From positions 13,446,448-13,510,447 of the forward strand of contig OX457033.1 of NCBI GenBank assembly GCA_949752745.1: 64,000 nt of DNA, in the 5' to 3' direction. This document shows, piece by piece, positions 37,890-50,238 of the stretch. Under the pieces are notes generated by a model that ran no database searches, was not told where the DNA came from, and saw nothing but the letters and a program-made list of their open reading frames with translations. The stretch's first letter is position 1. Every line of letters begins with the position of its first letter. A program made the position numbers and the translations under genes. Origin of the DNA: Protula sp. h YS-2021 (Eukaryota > Annelida > Polychaeta > Sabellida > Serpulidae).

Positions 37890-38900
37890 TGGAATTCCGC
37901 GTTTGGAAAATAGATGAAAACACATAGAAAACATATGTTTTTATAACAGAATGGAGGATCAGCAACGGGTAAATGGGACCTCTGAAACTAGTTTGAATCA
38001 CAGTTTCGGCTTTAATTCCCACCGGTCTGGCAATACATTTTGCAATTTTACACGTGCAATCATTTAATCGTGATTGAAAAACTAAGATTAAGCCTCAAGC
38101 ACACCCACATAGAAAGAAGAATGTGCTCAAGATAAAGAGGTGTCCTTCTAGCACCACATCGTATGCTCTTGCAATGGTTGTTAAAAGATTTGATAGCGAA
38201 ACTGGTTCCGAAAGGTGTGAAACTAAACAAAAAAGAATGATACTTTTAATATGGTTGATTTATAAAAGAATCTAAAAGTTATTCAAAACGTAATTTCAAC
38301 CTAAGCGCTAATCCAAAGCGAAAGTTTGTGTGTCAGATGAATTTGGCCTTAACTAGATGGATTCCTCTTTTTTAACTTGGTAAGTATCTACCTTAAGTAG
38401 TTTTTTCTCCATTTGTGTTTTTGATTTCTCAACTGTAATCACAAAATTATAATTTATCTTGATATTGTACCATTTAGTAAATTATCACTTAACTTAATAT
38501 TGCACCTTAATATTTTACTATGAAACAAACCTGTTCTGATTAAAGATCATGAGGTAATATCAGTCTTGTGGATTTCAGCACATACTCTGTATGCACACAT
38601 TCTCCAACACTTCCGGTATTTGTCACCTTCTGTCAAAATAGTTTAGCAGGGGCTTTTCCTCAGGCTTATTTTTGTCTTGAGTTTAATGACCCCATTATTC
38701 TAAAGCCTGTGCGACAGTCTACCAAACACTGAACTGTCTTAAGCTATACACTATATTATCTCTACAGCAATGCTTCCATCAGATTATATTATGCTTCCAA
38801 GGTAGCAACAATTCTTCACAGAGCTCAGGTTAGTCTCTTGGGTATATACGACAGGGTCAGTGTGCCTATCATCATGAGGTGTACTGTAGTATTGTACCAT
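34495..38900. other. No supported gene; one candidate short exon
   Basis: About 4.4 kb of AT-rich DNA with a 28-base duplication near 35465-35520 (GCTCACCTCAATTATTTTAG) and poly-A at about 37854-37886. The only gene-like signal is 37577-37620, a 44-base segment between TTTCAG and gtaagtaatt. Confidence 0.4.
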
Positions 38901-38904
38901 CTGT

Positions 38905-39080
38905 TGGTTATAGCACAATGCTTCGGTGGGTTTCACAGCCGGATCTATTCCCTTTCCTCTTGTGTAGATGTATTATGGAGGCATCTTTCATGTTTTGGGG
39001 AACCTCTCCCTTCTCATAGAACAAAAGAATATTTTTGTCGGTTTGGTTTTCATATATACGCCTCCATTCTTGTAAATCTC
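38905..39080 (-). pseudogene. LINE reverse-transcriptase fragment
   Basis: The minus strand encodes EKGEVPQNMKDASIIHLHKR followed by KGNRSGCETHRSIVL and a stop. The pattern (P..W/M KDA.I..L.KKG....C.N.R.I.L) is the conserved start of reverse-transcriptase domains in non-LTR retrotransposons. The rest of the domain is missing. It is a short dead relic. Confidence 0.75.
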
Positions 39081-39084
39081 GTTT

Positions 39085-42000
39085 TCTTGTTTGCTTCTGA
39101 AAAGACGATAATAATATCACAACTGCATTTCACAAGCCATCTTGACATCCCTCCTGTAATGCTTTCTTTCTTTCGCGAAATCCAGTAAGTGCCATAGTTT
39201 AGATTTTTCTCCATTTGTATTTTCCATTTCTCAGTTGTAGTCACAATATCATACTCTATCCGAATGCTTATCTTTTCACTAATCATAAGTTATCTTAATG
39301 TTTTACTTTTTCGTGACAAAACAAATTTGTTTTAACACAGAACAAACTGGACTAATACACAATAAACAGAAGCCCTGTGGAGGTTGGCTGTTGAACATAT
39401 ACGGTTAGAAGTTGTTATTCGGCCATTTGTGTATAACATTTTTTACTCCACAAACCCACGGAATATTCGTCGAAAGTAGTTTCAGTTAAGCGAGGAAATA
39501 CTTTTAAAATATGTTCAACAACAATCTCGACCACCTTTCCGTCTGTTGTGCTTCTTAATAACTTTTTTAATCCGCAGACCCACTCGGGACTCCGCGAAAA
39601 TAATATTCGTAAAAAGGCGGAACTACTTTTAAAAATATCCATCTGCTCTATGTTTATTCATGACAGATATATTTGCTCCCAAAGCCACTCTAAAGAAGCT
39701 TTGGTATCGGCTAAGTTTTCCGTCAAGTCGTACGAATAAAATCAGGTTGGAAATGCAGGTAAAGGAATAAAACAAAAAGAAAGATATGGAAAATTTAAAG
39801 AGAAAAAATGAATGTGTTCTGTTTGCATTTATTGTACTTAGAAAGCACTGACATTTTGGAAATACAGTAATATTACTCAAATGCTGTATTACCGCTAATA
39901 TCGAAAAAATACCCTACTGTCTCGGCTTTTTTTTAAACATGGATAACTATGTCAATGGGTTTTTTGTTTATCGAGCTCATAAACTGCAATTGCACGGGGT
40001 CTCAACGCTGATACTAGCAAAATATCTGTTATAAGCATTTAACACCCGTGCTCAGAGCTAGCTCCTCCGAACTGCTACTCCGTATTCTCCTTGCCAGAGC
40101 CTTCCAAATTCAGTGATTAATCTAGTGTGGAGGATTGGGAGATCCTCCTTTTTTAAAAAAATAATCCCCTTTTTAGCAACACTGGACAAAATGGCCAAAT
40201 ATTATTTTTTTCGAAAATTCACCCTTTTTTCTCAGACCGGGGACAGTTTAAAATACCTTAATTTGTGTGAATTCCATGAGCAGCTGACAGAAAGGTAACA
40301 ACATGAAACAAAGTTAGTTGTTAATGTACTATGGCCAAAAACAAAAATTATGGTGCGTAAGTGTTCTTACTGACTGACACGAGTACTTGTTCTTACGTTG
40401 GTGATTCTACAGCCGAAGTACACTGATGCTAATAATAAATTAGTATTTTTTCAGTTATATTTGAGATTAACTTAACTTGTAGCATAATACAGAGTTGTAT
40501 TGTTTTAAAAGCATTATACCTTTTACTCACGAATGTGTGTTTTTTCACTATTTAACTAGAAACCAAACATATTAATAAGAAAACACAGTAAAAAATCTTC
40601 CCCTTTGCTCCGAAAATCTGGGGGAATAGTTACAGCGATCCAAATTATCGGAAAATAAGATATATTTCAGCCGAAATTTGTGTCAAATTTCCAGGTGGCC
40701 TGATCTCAAGTGAAGGTGTGCACTCATGTACCCACTGGTTACTATGCTAGTCCATAACTTTTTCAAACAAATCCTAAAATGGGGTGGTGCTAGTTTTGAA
40801 ATATTTTGAAACTGCTTTCTCGTTTTTTACAAAGGTATATGATACCAAACGCCCCCCTTTCCGCTGCTTCTAGTGGATAATGTAAAAATTTTGTTGTCAC
40901 CAATTATGATCTACTGAAAAACCAATTCTATCTCCTCTCCCTCGTATAGGTTTTTTTGCCAAGCCGTTGGTGGCTTATATGCATCACATTTGGGCCATCC
41001 ATCGTACCTTATGTGTGTTTGTGTATGTAAACAATTTAAAAAATGCTATTCCTCCAACATTTTTGGTCCAGCTGTTTTGAAATTTGGCAGCAATATTCTC
41101 TTGGTAGTGACCCACATGGATCTTTGTTTGTTTTTGGGAGGGGACTCGAGCATTTTGGCAATTTAGACAACAATATTTTAGTTCTGCCAAAACTATGCAA
41201 CAATTTTGCACTTCAAAATTAGTTTGAATCTCTTTCAAAATGTTACTGCTTATAGATGTTTAATCGGAACTCTAACACATTTGTTGTATTTCTTACTGAA
41301 ATCAAAGTGTTGGCAAAGATAACACAAGCAACTAAATAGTTTCAAAACATTCCAATACTCATCGCTGTTTGCCATTGTGGATTCAACTTCCAAAGGGTGC
41401 TTGCATAACGATTTTATGCAAGGAATAGGCGCTCTCCCGGTGGTAACACAGCATGCGTTAATTTTGCTCATTTGTCCTGTGCACTAGATTTCTAGTTAAT
41501 GTTTACGGTGGTAAATCTGTAAACTGTAACAGGTAACTGTAACTGCTTTTTAGGCGGCCTCTTCCTCCGGCTGGTCTCATTACATCAGTGTGGGTGGGGC
41601 GTCCATCGTTTGTATTTATGTGTGTACGTGTGTGAACTTTTACTTGAAATATTTCATCTCTGGTAGTTTTGATTAGACTCTTTTCAAAATATAGCGAAGA
41701 TTCCTTAAGTGATCAACTCTTGAAAAATTACCTCATTTGACGATTCGCCAAAAATTTGCCAAACTGGCAAAGTCTTAAAACTTTTTGTGAGTTTTTTGTC
41801 AAGAAGAAACAAGAAACCACTATACAAGCAATAACTGGGAGTCGATTCCACAATAGCAAACAGGGAAAAGCGCTGACCACAACATATATTTATGACCCTT
41901 TATGATCCATTCCATGTACCATTTTGTGATATGCCGCCATTTTTAAATATATTCAAGACAGATAATTTGCAAGGAAAAAATTCCCTGAGGAACATTGTTC

Positions 42001-43320
42001 TAAATTTTGGAAGAAATCCAATCCAAATTGCAGCAGAGGCACCTTATTTCGGAAAAGGTCCACAGAAACTTTCAAAATGCTTCCATATAATCAATTTTTG
42101 CTTTTCATGTAATTATTCTATTTTATGTATATTGTAATCCTAATGAAAAGGGTCACTTGCGATTCTAGTTTTAAAAAACGTGCAATTTAGCAGAATCCCT
42201 ATTTAATGGGGACGCTTATCAGCTCGTCTCCATAAAATCAGTTACAAAGTTTCGTCTTTAAAGAAGGTTTTAACGCATAAAGTGAACTTAACAAATCGTC
42301 TCATTACACATCGCTGGGCTCCATATACAAGGTGGGACAGTTAGATTAGGCGACGACTTACGGTTTTGTTATCTAAGGTTTTTGTATGTCGCAGCACAAT
42401 TTCATCGAACAACATGCGAACAGCTAACAAGGCTTATAACCCTACCTAATAAGTTCGTGCGAGCGTTGTCAACTTATACAATGATGAAAAAAAACAATGG
42501 AAACTACAGTGAACGGACAGGTGAATTTGGCAATGAATAGTCTACTTGCGACTGCGCCGACACATCGGACTTGCTGGTTTGAAGCAGCACCTTATGTTTT
42601 ACATTTTTTACAAAAAAAGCTTGGTCCCTCTGATAACAACATCTTAGTCCGAATCAATGCAATCGGCTTATTTTCGCTTGATTTCATTTATTTCAGACAG
42701 GGACGCTTTTCATTTTTCCCCATACTGATATGGTGACTGAAGGGACATAAATGTTGACACTCATTACATTAGTATCAACAATCAAACAGTAATAGTGAAT
42801 CAACATCACGCATTTGTTTATGCATTGTCAGTCATAATAAAACATTATTACAATTAACAATGTAAAGATTGTCCTAAAAATATACATACTTGTCTACTAC
42901 ACGCGACATAATTCATAACATAGCGTTATCTCTCTCTCTGTTCTATGTTATTTTTTACCATTTTTACTTTCCGTTATTTTTACCTTTTTTACTTTTCGGT
43001 TGATTTTACTTCGCTGCTTTCGTGTCACTTTTCTCTCATAAATAGGCACCAGAAAAGTGATGAGGAAATGGTACAGCTATATCTGGTGCGTTAAATCACA
43101 AACGGTTATGTAGTTCCAGGTGACTCCCCCGCCACAGATTCTGGGAAGGAGAGGTGCCTGGACATTTTCATGTAGGCATTATGTAAAATATGTGCAACAT
43201 TAACTTTCAATGACGCATACACATACAGACTATTCACCACTTTTGGTACATACTATAGTACCGTACAATTTAAGTTTATTTTAAGTGAAAAATAACACAG
43301 TGTTGACAGTCAACACTAGA
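39085..43320. other. No supported gene; scattered repeat pieces
   Basis: 39838-39925 is an inverted relative of 47975-48040 (AGTAATATTACTGTATTTCC). 40880-40950 is an inverted relative of 55100-55170 (GTTGTCACCAATTA). 40970-41050 and 41575-41650 resemble each other. Minus-strand ORFs at 40984-41238 and 41250-41471 have no domain I recognise. Confidence 0.4.
40737..40830. mobile_element. Dispersed short TIR element, copy g (5' fragment)
   Basis: Begins GGTTACTATGCTAGTCCATA and continues with the AATCCTAAAATGGGGTGGTG block. Only the left end is preserved. Confidence 0.45.
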
Positions 43321-44392
43321 GACGAACAAAAAATTTTTTAGGCAGAGTCCAAAAGCAAAGGACACGTGGTTTACTCGAGGCCGGTCGTTTATTAGCTATG
43401 CTTGCCGGTCTAAATGACAGAATTATCTTATTAGAGGTCAGCTGTTTTATAACAGCGCGCTAAAAGTTGGTATCAGACCTCAATTAGTTCCGCATTTGTA
43501 GACCAACATTAGGAAGTATTTACGCAAAATGAGTGCCCTACTTTGCGAAGTCATTAGTTACAGGTGTGTGCATTGATTGGCAATATAATGACAGTTTTTA
43601 GTAGCTAAGATATTACTGTTATATCTGACTGAAAATGTTTGTTCTAAGTTATTTAAAAATATAGAAAATATTATTTAAAACTCGTTAAAATTTTGCCAGG
43701 GTGAGTCGGTAGTGGGAATTCCGAGGGTACCCCTGTTGTTTTATTTATAGTAAAAAGTCCAAACGAAAGACCCCCATTTAATTTGACATTTTTGACCAAT
43801 TACAAATGTAATGGTGGATCAGTGGCTGTCAATGCTGTGGAAGTGGCGATATTAGAGGATGCTATACAGTAACCCTATGGCAAATAACTGTGGTCTGAGG
43901 CCTGATTTGAACGCACTGAAAATGGGGAGTGGGTACTTTTTTTCTCTCATAGTTTCTTCATTTTTATGATTTTTTATGATAATTGGTAGACATATTAAGG
44001 ACACATGCTTGTACAATCGGCATAGTTTATCTGTGGATAACTCCGTGATTTTGGAACTTATGAACGAATATGCATAAATAGGCACACAATACAACGTTAT
44101 ATGCCATCGTTCAGTCTGAGCTGCAAAATAAGGCAGAGGAATATGGGAATTCCGCCAGAAAAAGTCTCCTTAAAAGGAAAACCAATAAATAATATGACTG
44201 GATAACTTATAAGCCAATAGAAACTACCTGAACTTTCTCCCAATGCTACACATATGTATTTCTATTTGATCCCCACTTTTCTCGACTTACGTCAAGAACA
44301 TCTAAGGCGGCAGTTTAAGTCCCAAGAGGCATGCAGCATAGCCTTCGAGTCCCGTACAATGTCCCCGAGCAAACAATGCAGTCTTGACTGAC

Positions 44393-44623
44393 TTATTTGG
44401 TGAAGTTCTTTAGATGGTCTTTTGAAGTGCTGAGTTTATTATGGCACAAATGGCTAATGTCTTCCTCTGGATGAGAAAATTTTTTGATGTTAACAATGTA
44501 GCTAAGTCTGTGCACGTTGATATTTGTCCATTGACCAGTGTGTGGGCATTTGTAATTTATACGGCCGTAGCCACTTGCTGTTTGACCTTTTAGCCAAATA
44601 CGGCATCCAATGTTCATTAGCAT
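44393..44623 (-). pseudogene. HNH-type homing-endonuclease zinc-loop domain fragment
   Basis: About 76 codons. Motifs in order: GCRIWLKG...SGYGRINYKC, NVHRLSYIV and DISHLCHNKL...DHLKN. This is the arrangement of the His-Me/HNH endonuclease zinc-binding loop family (C..., GYGR, HR, SHLCHN..C...HL). The usual second Cys after HNK is Ser here, so it is probably decayed. It lies downstream of the transposase relic in the same element and orientation, either as a second ORF or as a lost C-terminal part. Confidence 0.65.
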
Positions 44624-45207
44624 AGTGTGTTCTTTAATTTTGTCACGATATATTGTAAAAAAAGGCTTCCATGTTCAATGGCGGCAGGATAAGATATAAA
44701 TACAAATTAAATTCTGGTTTTCAAGAAATAAATATATATATATACATATATAGCAACATTTCACAACGCAGTTTCAAGCCATTATTTTGCATAGGCGTGG
44801 TCAAGCTGACCTTTCTTATAATCCCCCTGGCCCCCTTTAACTCCCGCGTGTTCGTAAATTGCGTCTTTTTTGCGTGGAGACCTTCTTTGCATTTTGTTTT
44901 TGATATTCACCCTCCTTGTCTATGCTTAACAGACTGCTACGTGTGTTCGTCGCAACAAATTGCAGCCTATTGCTTCGCACTTGGCTATGGTTTACTGGCC
45001 TTGATTATTGTTTAAGCGATGGATGGTTCAGTATACACGGCCAAACACGTTTCGGGAATAATTTACATTTTTTGGAAGTGACACACTTCCAGAACGATTC
45101 GCTGCTTCACATTTTTAATTTCATGGTCTCCATAATATTCGTACTTAGCCGCATTTTCAGAATTTCCATGAGAATCGTTTTATCTTCTTCTGTCATATTC
45201 TGTCAAG

Positions 45208-46620
45208 TTATTTCCTGCCAAACAACATGAATCTGTTCCACCAGTTACTTCTCACACCTCCGCTACACACTACAGCATGATAACGGCACTTATAGCAATC
45301 CCCAGAGTAGCACTGCAAAGTTGCCTCAAGTACGTGGGGGAGGCATTTGCAAATTAAGTGGAACTTTTCTTGGTGCTTCTTCATCAGCTCTTTAACTACC
45401 ATATTGCACCGCGATTTGATATATTGACTTAACAACCCAGTTTTGCACGTTTCTTTTGCTCTCGTGTACTGCATCCAGGAAACATTCCAGGGCTGAAATT
45501 AGCTTTGTGACACAATTTAAACTGGGACTGGCTACCTTGTATTGAATCTGCTTGTCGTTTTACCTCCCATAGCGGCTGCAGCAGCTTCATCTCATCCTAA
45601 CACCTTCAGCAGATTTGCCACCACCATCTGTCATGGTATATTCTACCAAAATTTGCTGCAAATAAAGCTGTCTTCCTATCACTTTTCCCATTTCATATTC
45701 TGAAAGAGCCGTATGGCTGCCCATGTTTGCGGTTAGGTCAGCGTGTCCCCCAGGGCATGAAACATCTATTCAGCGATTTTTTAGCCAAGCACCAACCTAA
45801 CACAGTTTATTTTGCACAACTGCAGCATTAATATATTGTTTGTCAGCTGCTGTTTCACACGCGAGACCTACCGCTTGTGATGCATTTTGACCAAGTTTTC
45901 TCCTCCTTGCAATTGTTGCAGAAGTGTATCACGCATCCATTGCAATATATATCCGGCCTACCGGAGTTCCTCGCCACTTGTTGACATTCTTGACTACATA
46001 CAATTTATTTTTCAAGTTTGCTCTCCTTCGCATTGATGATCGAGCAGGTGCGGGTACATCTATCGAAGACATAAGTACGCGTGCACGAGTTGAACTCAAA
46101 GGCGTATCCTGTAAACCTATTGCAAGTCCGATATTAGGACCAGCTGGATTTGGTCCTGGTTTTGTGATATGATCTCTCTATGAAACTTTGTCTCTGGGCC
46201 AATAAATCCGCACACCTTGCATCTCATCCTGAATCTCCAGCACAAAACCCATTTTCCCTTGGAAATCTCAAATATTGGCTTTTTGCATTCGGAAGAATGT
46301 TCAAGGTGAAGAGAAATCATAAATTACATCCCTCAACCATTGCATTTTTATCCACTAACCGAATTCCATCTTCACTGCCCAAGACATTATCCTGTTCTTC
46401 GTCTTTTTTTTTTGGCCTCAACATGCGAACAAGTGGAGCCATTTCAACCGGTTTTCGTTCTATCCCTGCCTTCGTTACATGAGTAAATTCTTTCTGAGAA
46501 AGGTGCATAGTTTTAACTGTATTATTAGCAACATTTTTGTGCACTTTGTTACTCGCTGTTGTTGCAAAAGTGTTGCGTTTTTTTTAAAACTTGTCTTAAC
46601 GTTTTTTTGCGTCCCTTCAT
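45208..46620 (-). pseudogene. Mutator-like transposase pseudogene
   Basis: Reading the minus strand with several frameshifts and stops gives, in order: MKGRKKTLRQVLKK, GIRLVDKNAMVEGCNL, KWVLCWRFRMRCKVCGFIG, then IGLAIGLQDTPLSSTRARVL and PAPARSSMRRRAN. After these come VNKWRGTPVG, CPGGHADLTANMG, VEYTMTDGGGKSAEG and HVLEATLQCYSGDCYKCRYH. The C..C finger, GLQDTP.S.T, PAPARSSM and DG..KS motifs are those of the invertebrate Mutator-like transposase domain family. At least three frame changes and two internal stops show it is dead. Confidence 0.8.
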
Positions 46621-48129
46621 CTTTTGCACGTTAATTACTAGTAAATGTGTGCTAAATGGACTGAATATAAATGCTCTACCGGTCTTATATAACACCACCC
46701 CACAAGATGCTACAGTAACGGAATTTAGCAATGAAGCGTGTCGCCTTTGCTGATTGGTTGGTTAATACATGTACATACATTATGCTTGCGATCCATTATG
46801 TACCCGTCCACTTTGGCCATCCTTAGAAAACATCGTATGAGAGCATTATACTTGTTTGTTATATAAATTTTTAGAGGAAACATTGGTCCTTATTTAAGAA
46901 GTACTTTTGTGAAAATACCTCCTTATAAAATATATTGTTTTTGCAAAAATGTTTAAAAATTTTGGAAAAAGATAATACATTTTAGTTTTTTAGATTAATT
47001 TTGATCAAAGGTGTGATTTCAGAAAAATAAATATTGTGCTATGCTTTTTGGGCATAGCATACAAGTATTCCATATAAGAATTTTAATTGTGTTTCTCATA
47101 AAAATTTAAAATTTAAAAATTTTGAAAAAAAAACAAAATAAGAAAAATCATTAACTAAATTCATAGTGCTTTCCAAAACTTGCTCATATTTTACCATTTC
47201 TAGGCCGATGTAATTAATTTTTTCAGTTAAAGCTAGATATAGATTCTTGTTGAATAAATATGTAATTAACATGAAAAGACAGAAAAAACTTGTGTGGCAG
47301 GTGTGGTAGGTATCAGACCACAATTACTTCCGAATTCGTAGACCAACATTTGGAAGTGTTTACGCAAAATGAGTGCTCTACTTTGAGAACTCATTAGTAA
47401 CAAATGCGTGTATTGAGTGGCAATGTAACAGCAATTTTTAGTATCTGAGATATTACTTTTATAACGGACTAAAAATGATTGCTCTAGGTTATTTAAAAAT
47501 GTAGAAAATATTATTTAAAAATTTGTTATAATTTTGCCAGGTTGAGTCGGTTTTGGGAAATTCCGAAAACCCCCATTTAATTTGACATTTTGAGCTTCTC
47601 TAAGGCCCGAATACAAAATATATTGGCGGATTAGTGGCTGTTAATGCTGTGGCAGTGGTAGACCGGCAAGCGTCGTTAATAAACGACCGGTTTCGAGTAA
47701 TACATGCGTCCTTCACCTTTCGACCATACTCCCAAAAAACTTTGTGTTCCTTAACTTGTCGGCTTCAGTGCTGAATGTGAACAGTTGAAAAGTGAACAAA
47801 AAATAGTGTTTTATTTTTCAATCAACAAGAATTTAATTGTAACCTTATCAGTTTATTGAAAAAGTGTATCAAGACCCGTTTCAAGAAGGCGAGGTCTTTG
47901 TTTTTTATGCAAGCGATAATACCGTTACTGGCTATAATACCGTTGTTATAAACAGATGACCTCTCAGAGATGTCGGCGATAATATAGTATTTGTGTAATA
48001 TTACAGTATTTCCAAAATGTCAGCGCTTTTAATAAACAATGTATAACAAACATAACGCATTCCTTTTATCTCTTTAAATTTTCTATCCAATTCTTTGTGT
48101 TTTATTAATAGTAGGGAAATGACAGTTCT

Positions 48130-48540
48130 ACCACAACCCCCCTACCCCCCTCCCCTACCCCCCTCCCTACCCCCCGCCCCGGGCTAAGAAAATTTTGCGA
48201 TTTCAGCATAGTTATCCTTTTCAGGCGATTCTAAGCAACTTTGGTTTTCATGACCCCCCCTAGGGCTAAGAAAATTTTGCATTTTCAGCATAGTTATATG
48301 TTTCAGACGATTCTGAACAACTTCGGTTTTGAGGACCCCCCCCCCCCCCCCTAGGGCTAAGAAAATTTTGTGATTTCAGGATAGTTATATGGTTCAGACG
48401 ATTCTGAAGAAGTTTGGTTTGTATAACCTCCCCCCCCCCTAGGGCTAGTAAAATTTTGTGATTTCGGCATAGTTACATGTTTCACATCATTCTGCGCAAC
48501 TTAGGTTTTCATGACCCCCCTCTTACTTAAAATTGCGATA
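48130..48540. repeat. C-tract repeat block, left arm (~90-bp unit)
   Basis: Four to five units, each a C-run followed by TAGGGCTAAGAAAATTTTG, then TCAGCATAGTTATATG and CGATTCTGAACAACTT. Mirrored as G-runs at 53840-54250. Confidence 0.9.
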
Positions 48541-48900
48541 ACTTTCGTTATAGTTGACCGATTTTTATGAAATTTTCACCATTTGATTCAGTGTTATGTA
48601 AAGTTTTGTTATAAAATAGTCATGGGCTACTTGCGCAGCTGGTCGTATACATATGTATAGCATGTAGCCATTTTAACTTAAAACTGGGATAACTTTTGTT
48701 ATACTTGACCGATTTCAATGAAAATTTCACCATTTTATTCAGGTTTATGTAAACTTTTGTTATAAAGTGATCATGGGCTAGTTGTGCAGGTGACTGTATG
48801 CATTGTTATCACCATTTTCACTTTGTAAAAAAATTGGGATAACTTTAGCTATAATTGGTCGATTTCAATGAAAATTTCACCATTTGATTCAGTTAATTAC
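48540..48900. repeat. ~145-bp tandem repeat, left arm, 3 copies
   Basis: Each unit contains GGGATAACTTT(T/A)G, then ATAGTTGACCGATTT, TTTCACCATTTGATTCAG and CATGGGCTA. The mirrored copy is at 53470-53835. Confidence 0.85.
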
Positions 48901-49733
48901 TGTGCTATTTCGCGGATGAATACTGTTTAACTTCATCGTCAGATGTCTCTGCTTTACAGCTGTACAGCAGTACAACTGTAAGTGAGACATTCATATACAT
49001 AAGTAAAATTCTGCTGAGTCAACATTTTTAACAATTTTTGAACAAAGTTACACACCATATTTTGATTACATGGAAGTAGTATAAAAGCAAACCTTTTTGT
49101 TCTGCTTGGAAAAACTTGGACAAACTTTTTGTTTTTGGTTTTTATGACTCTGTGACATTATGTGACAACATGCGACTGTGACATTATGTGACTTTATGTA
49201 ATCTATGACATTATGTGACTCTCTGTGACTTTTTTTTAACATAATAGCCATATTTCTATGTCTATTTTCACTATTATTATTATGCTAATATTTAATTAGT
49301 CATATTTCAATGGTTTTATTACAATAACCACACGCACACACAGCATAGGAATAAGTACATGAAAGGTCTCATAGTGTGGGGAAACCGATCGATAAATTTC
49401 AGAGCGCACTCGTTCAGAGCGTGGGAACGATAAATAATTTGAGAAGGAATGGGATTTTCCCTACGTTAAGTCCAATGTTATGTTTTATGTTATAGTAGTT
49501 GGAAAATGGTGCAAACTTTAGCAAATGTAGTTTTTGACAACATATGATATATAAAATAAGTTTTTCAAATATTCTAAAGTTATAGTGGTGCAGAAATGGT
49601 GGTTCTAGACCAACTTTAACAAATTTAGTTTTTCACGTTTCAAACAATTCTACCACTTGGTTGGTGGGTTGAATTGTTGGAAAAAATGGGAAGTGAAAAT
49701 GAGAATAGTTATGTAGGAAAACTGCGCCCATTC

Positions 49734-49835
49734 AAACATGTGTTCGAATGGCAAGCCCATTTAAAAGACGTGTTCGAATGGCAAGCCCATTTAAAAGACG
49801 TGTTCGAATGGCAAGCCCATTCAAAACACGTGTTC
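49734..49835. repeat. 30-bp tandem repeat, left arm, ~3 copies
   Basis: Copies of ACGTGTTCGAATGGCAAGCC followed by CATTTAAAAG. Mirrored with fewer copies at 52535-52615. Confidence 0.9.
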
Positions 49836-49866
49836 AAATAATTTTTGGAAGATATTAGGTCGTGGT

Positions 49867-50016
49867 ATTGTTCAACAAATTGTTCAACATGTTCAACATG
49901 TTGTTGTTCAACATGTTCAACATGTTGTTGTTCAACAAGTTGTTCAACATGTTCAACATGTTGTTGTTCAACAAGTTGTTCAACATGTTCAACATGTTGT
50001 TGTTCAACAAGTTGTT
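49867..50016. repeat. TGTTCAACA array, left arm
   Basis: About 150 bases built from TTGTTCAACATG and TTGTTCAACAAG words. It ends a few bases before the TATA box (GTATATAAAG, 50017-50026) of the duplicated promoter. The shorter partner of the array at 52158-52505. Confidence 0.92.
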
Positions 50017-50138
50017 GTATATAAAGCTATGCTTAAAGACTTTCTCATCATTTGAATAGTGTAGGTTGAACCGAAAGGATGTATCAATGCAACATTTGTT
50101 CAAAATCTTACAACTGGCCACAAAGGCAAACGTGGTAA
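50017..50138 (+). pseudogene. Duplicated promoter and truncated start of the C2H2 gene
   Basis: This is the inner end of the left arm, a mirror copy of the C2H2 promoter and first codons. After TATATAAAG there is an ATG at 50079 encoding MYQCNICSKSYNWPQ, then divergence and a stop (RQTW*). Only the first Cys pair of the zinc finger is retained. It would give a 19-residue peptide if transcribed. Confidence 0.8.
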
Positions 50139-50176
50139 AGTTATTTCTAAACATATTAAGTCAACTCACTATAAAG

Positions 50177-50185
50177 TATAAAAGG
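50177..50185 (+). promoter_or_regulatory. TATA box of the PC4-like gene
   Basis: TATAAAAGG, a consensus TATA box, 62 bases upstream of the ATG at 50239. CTCAGAC and CTAACACAC downstream are possible initiators. Confidence 0.8.
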
Positions 50186-50238
50186 CAGCCGCCCTCAGAC
50201 CTAACACACATTCTGTATCAAGATACTGAAGTGTGAAC

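Larger units (their letters stand above)
43329..47749. mobile_element. Degenerate Mutator-like DNA transposon with ~85-bp TIRs
   Basis: The left end at 43329-43414 (GGCCGGTCGTTTATTAGC, CTTGCCGGTCTA) is inverted at 47662-47747 (TAGACCGGCAAGCG, TTAATAAACGACCGG). Inside each end lies a direct repeat of about 350 bases (43470-43850 and 47308-47655), beginning GGTATCAGACC. The centre carries a broken transposase (45208-46620) and a zinc-binding endonuclease-like ORF (44393-44623), both on the minus strand. A clean target duplication is not visible. Confidence 0.7.
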
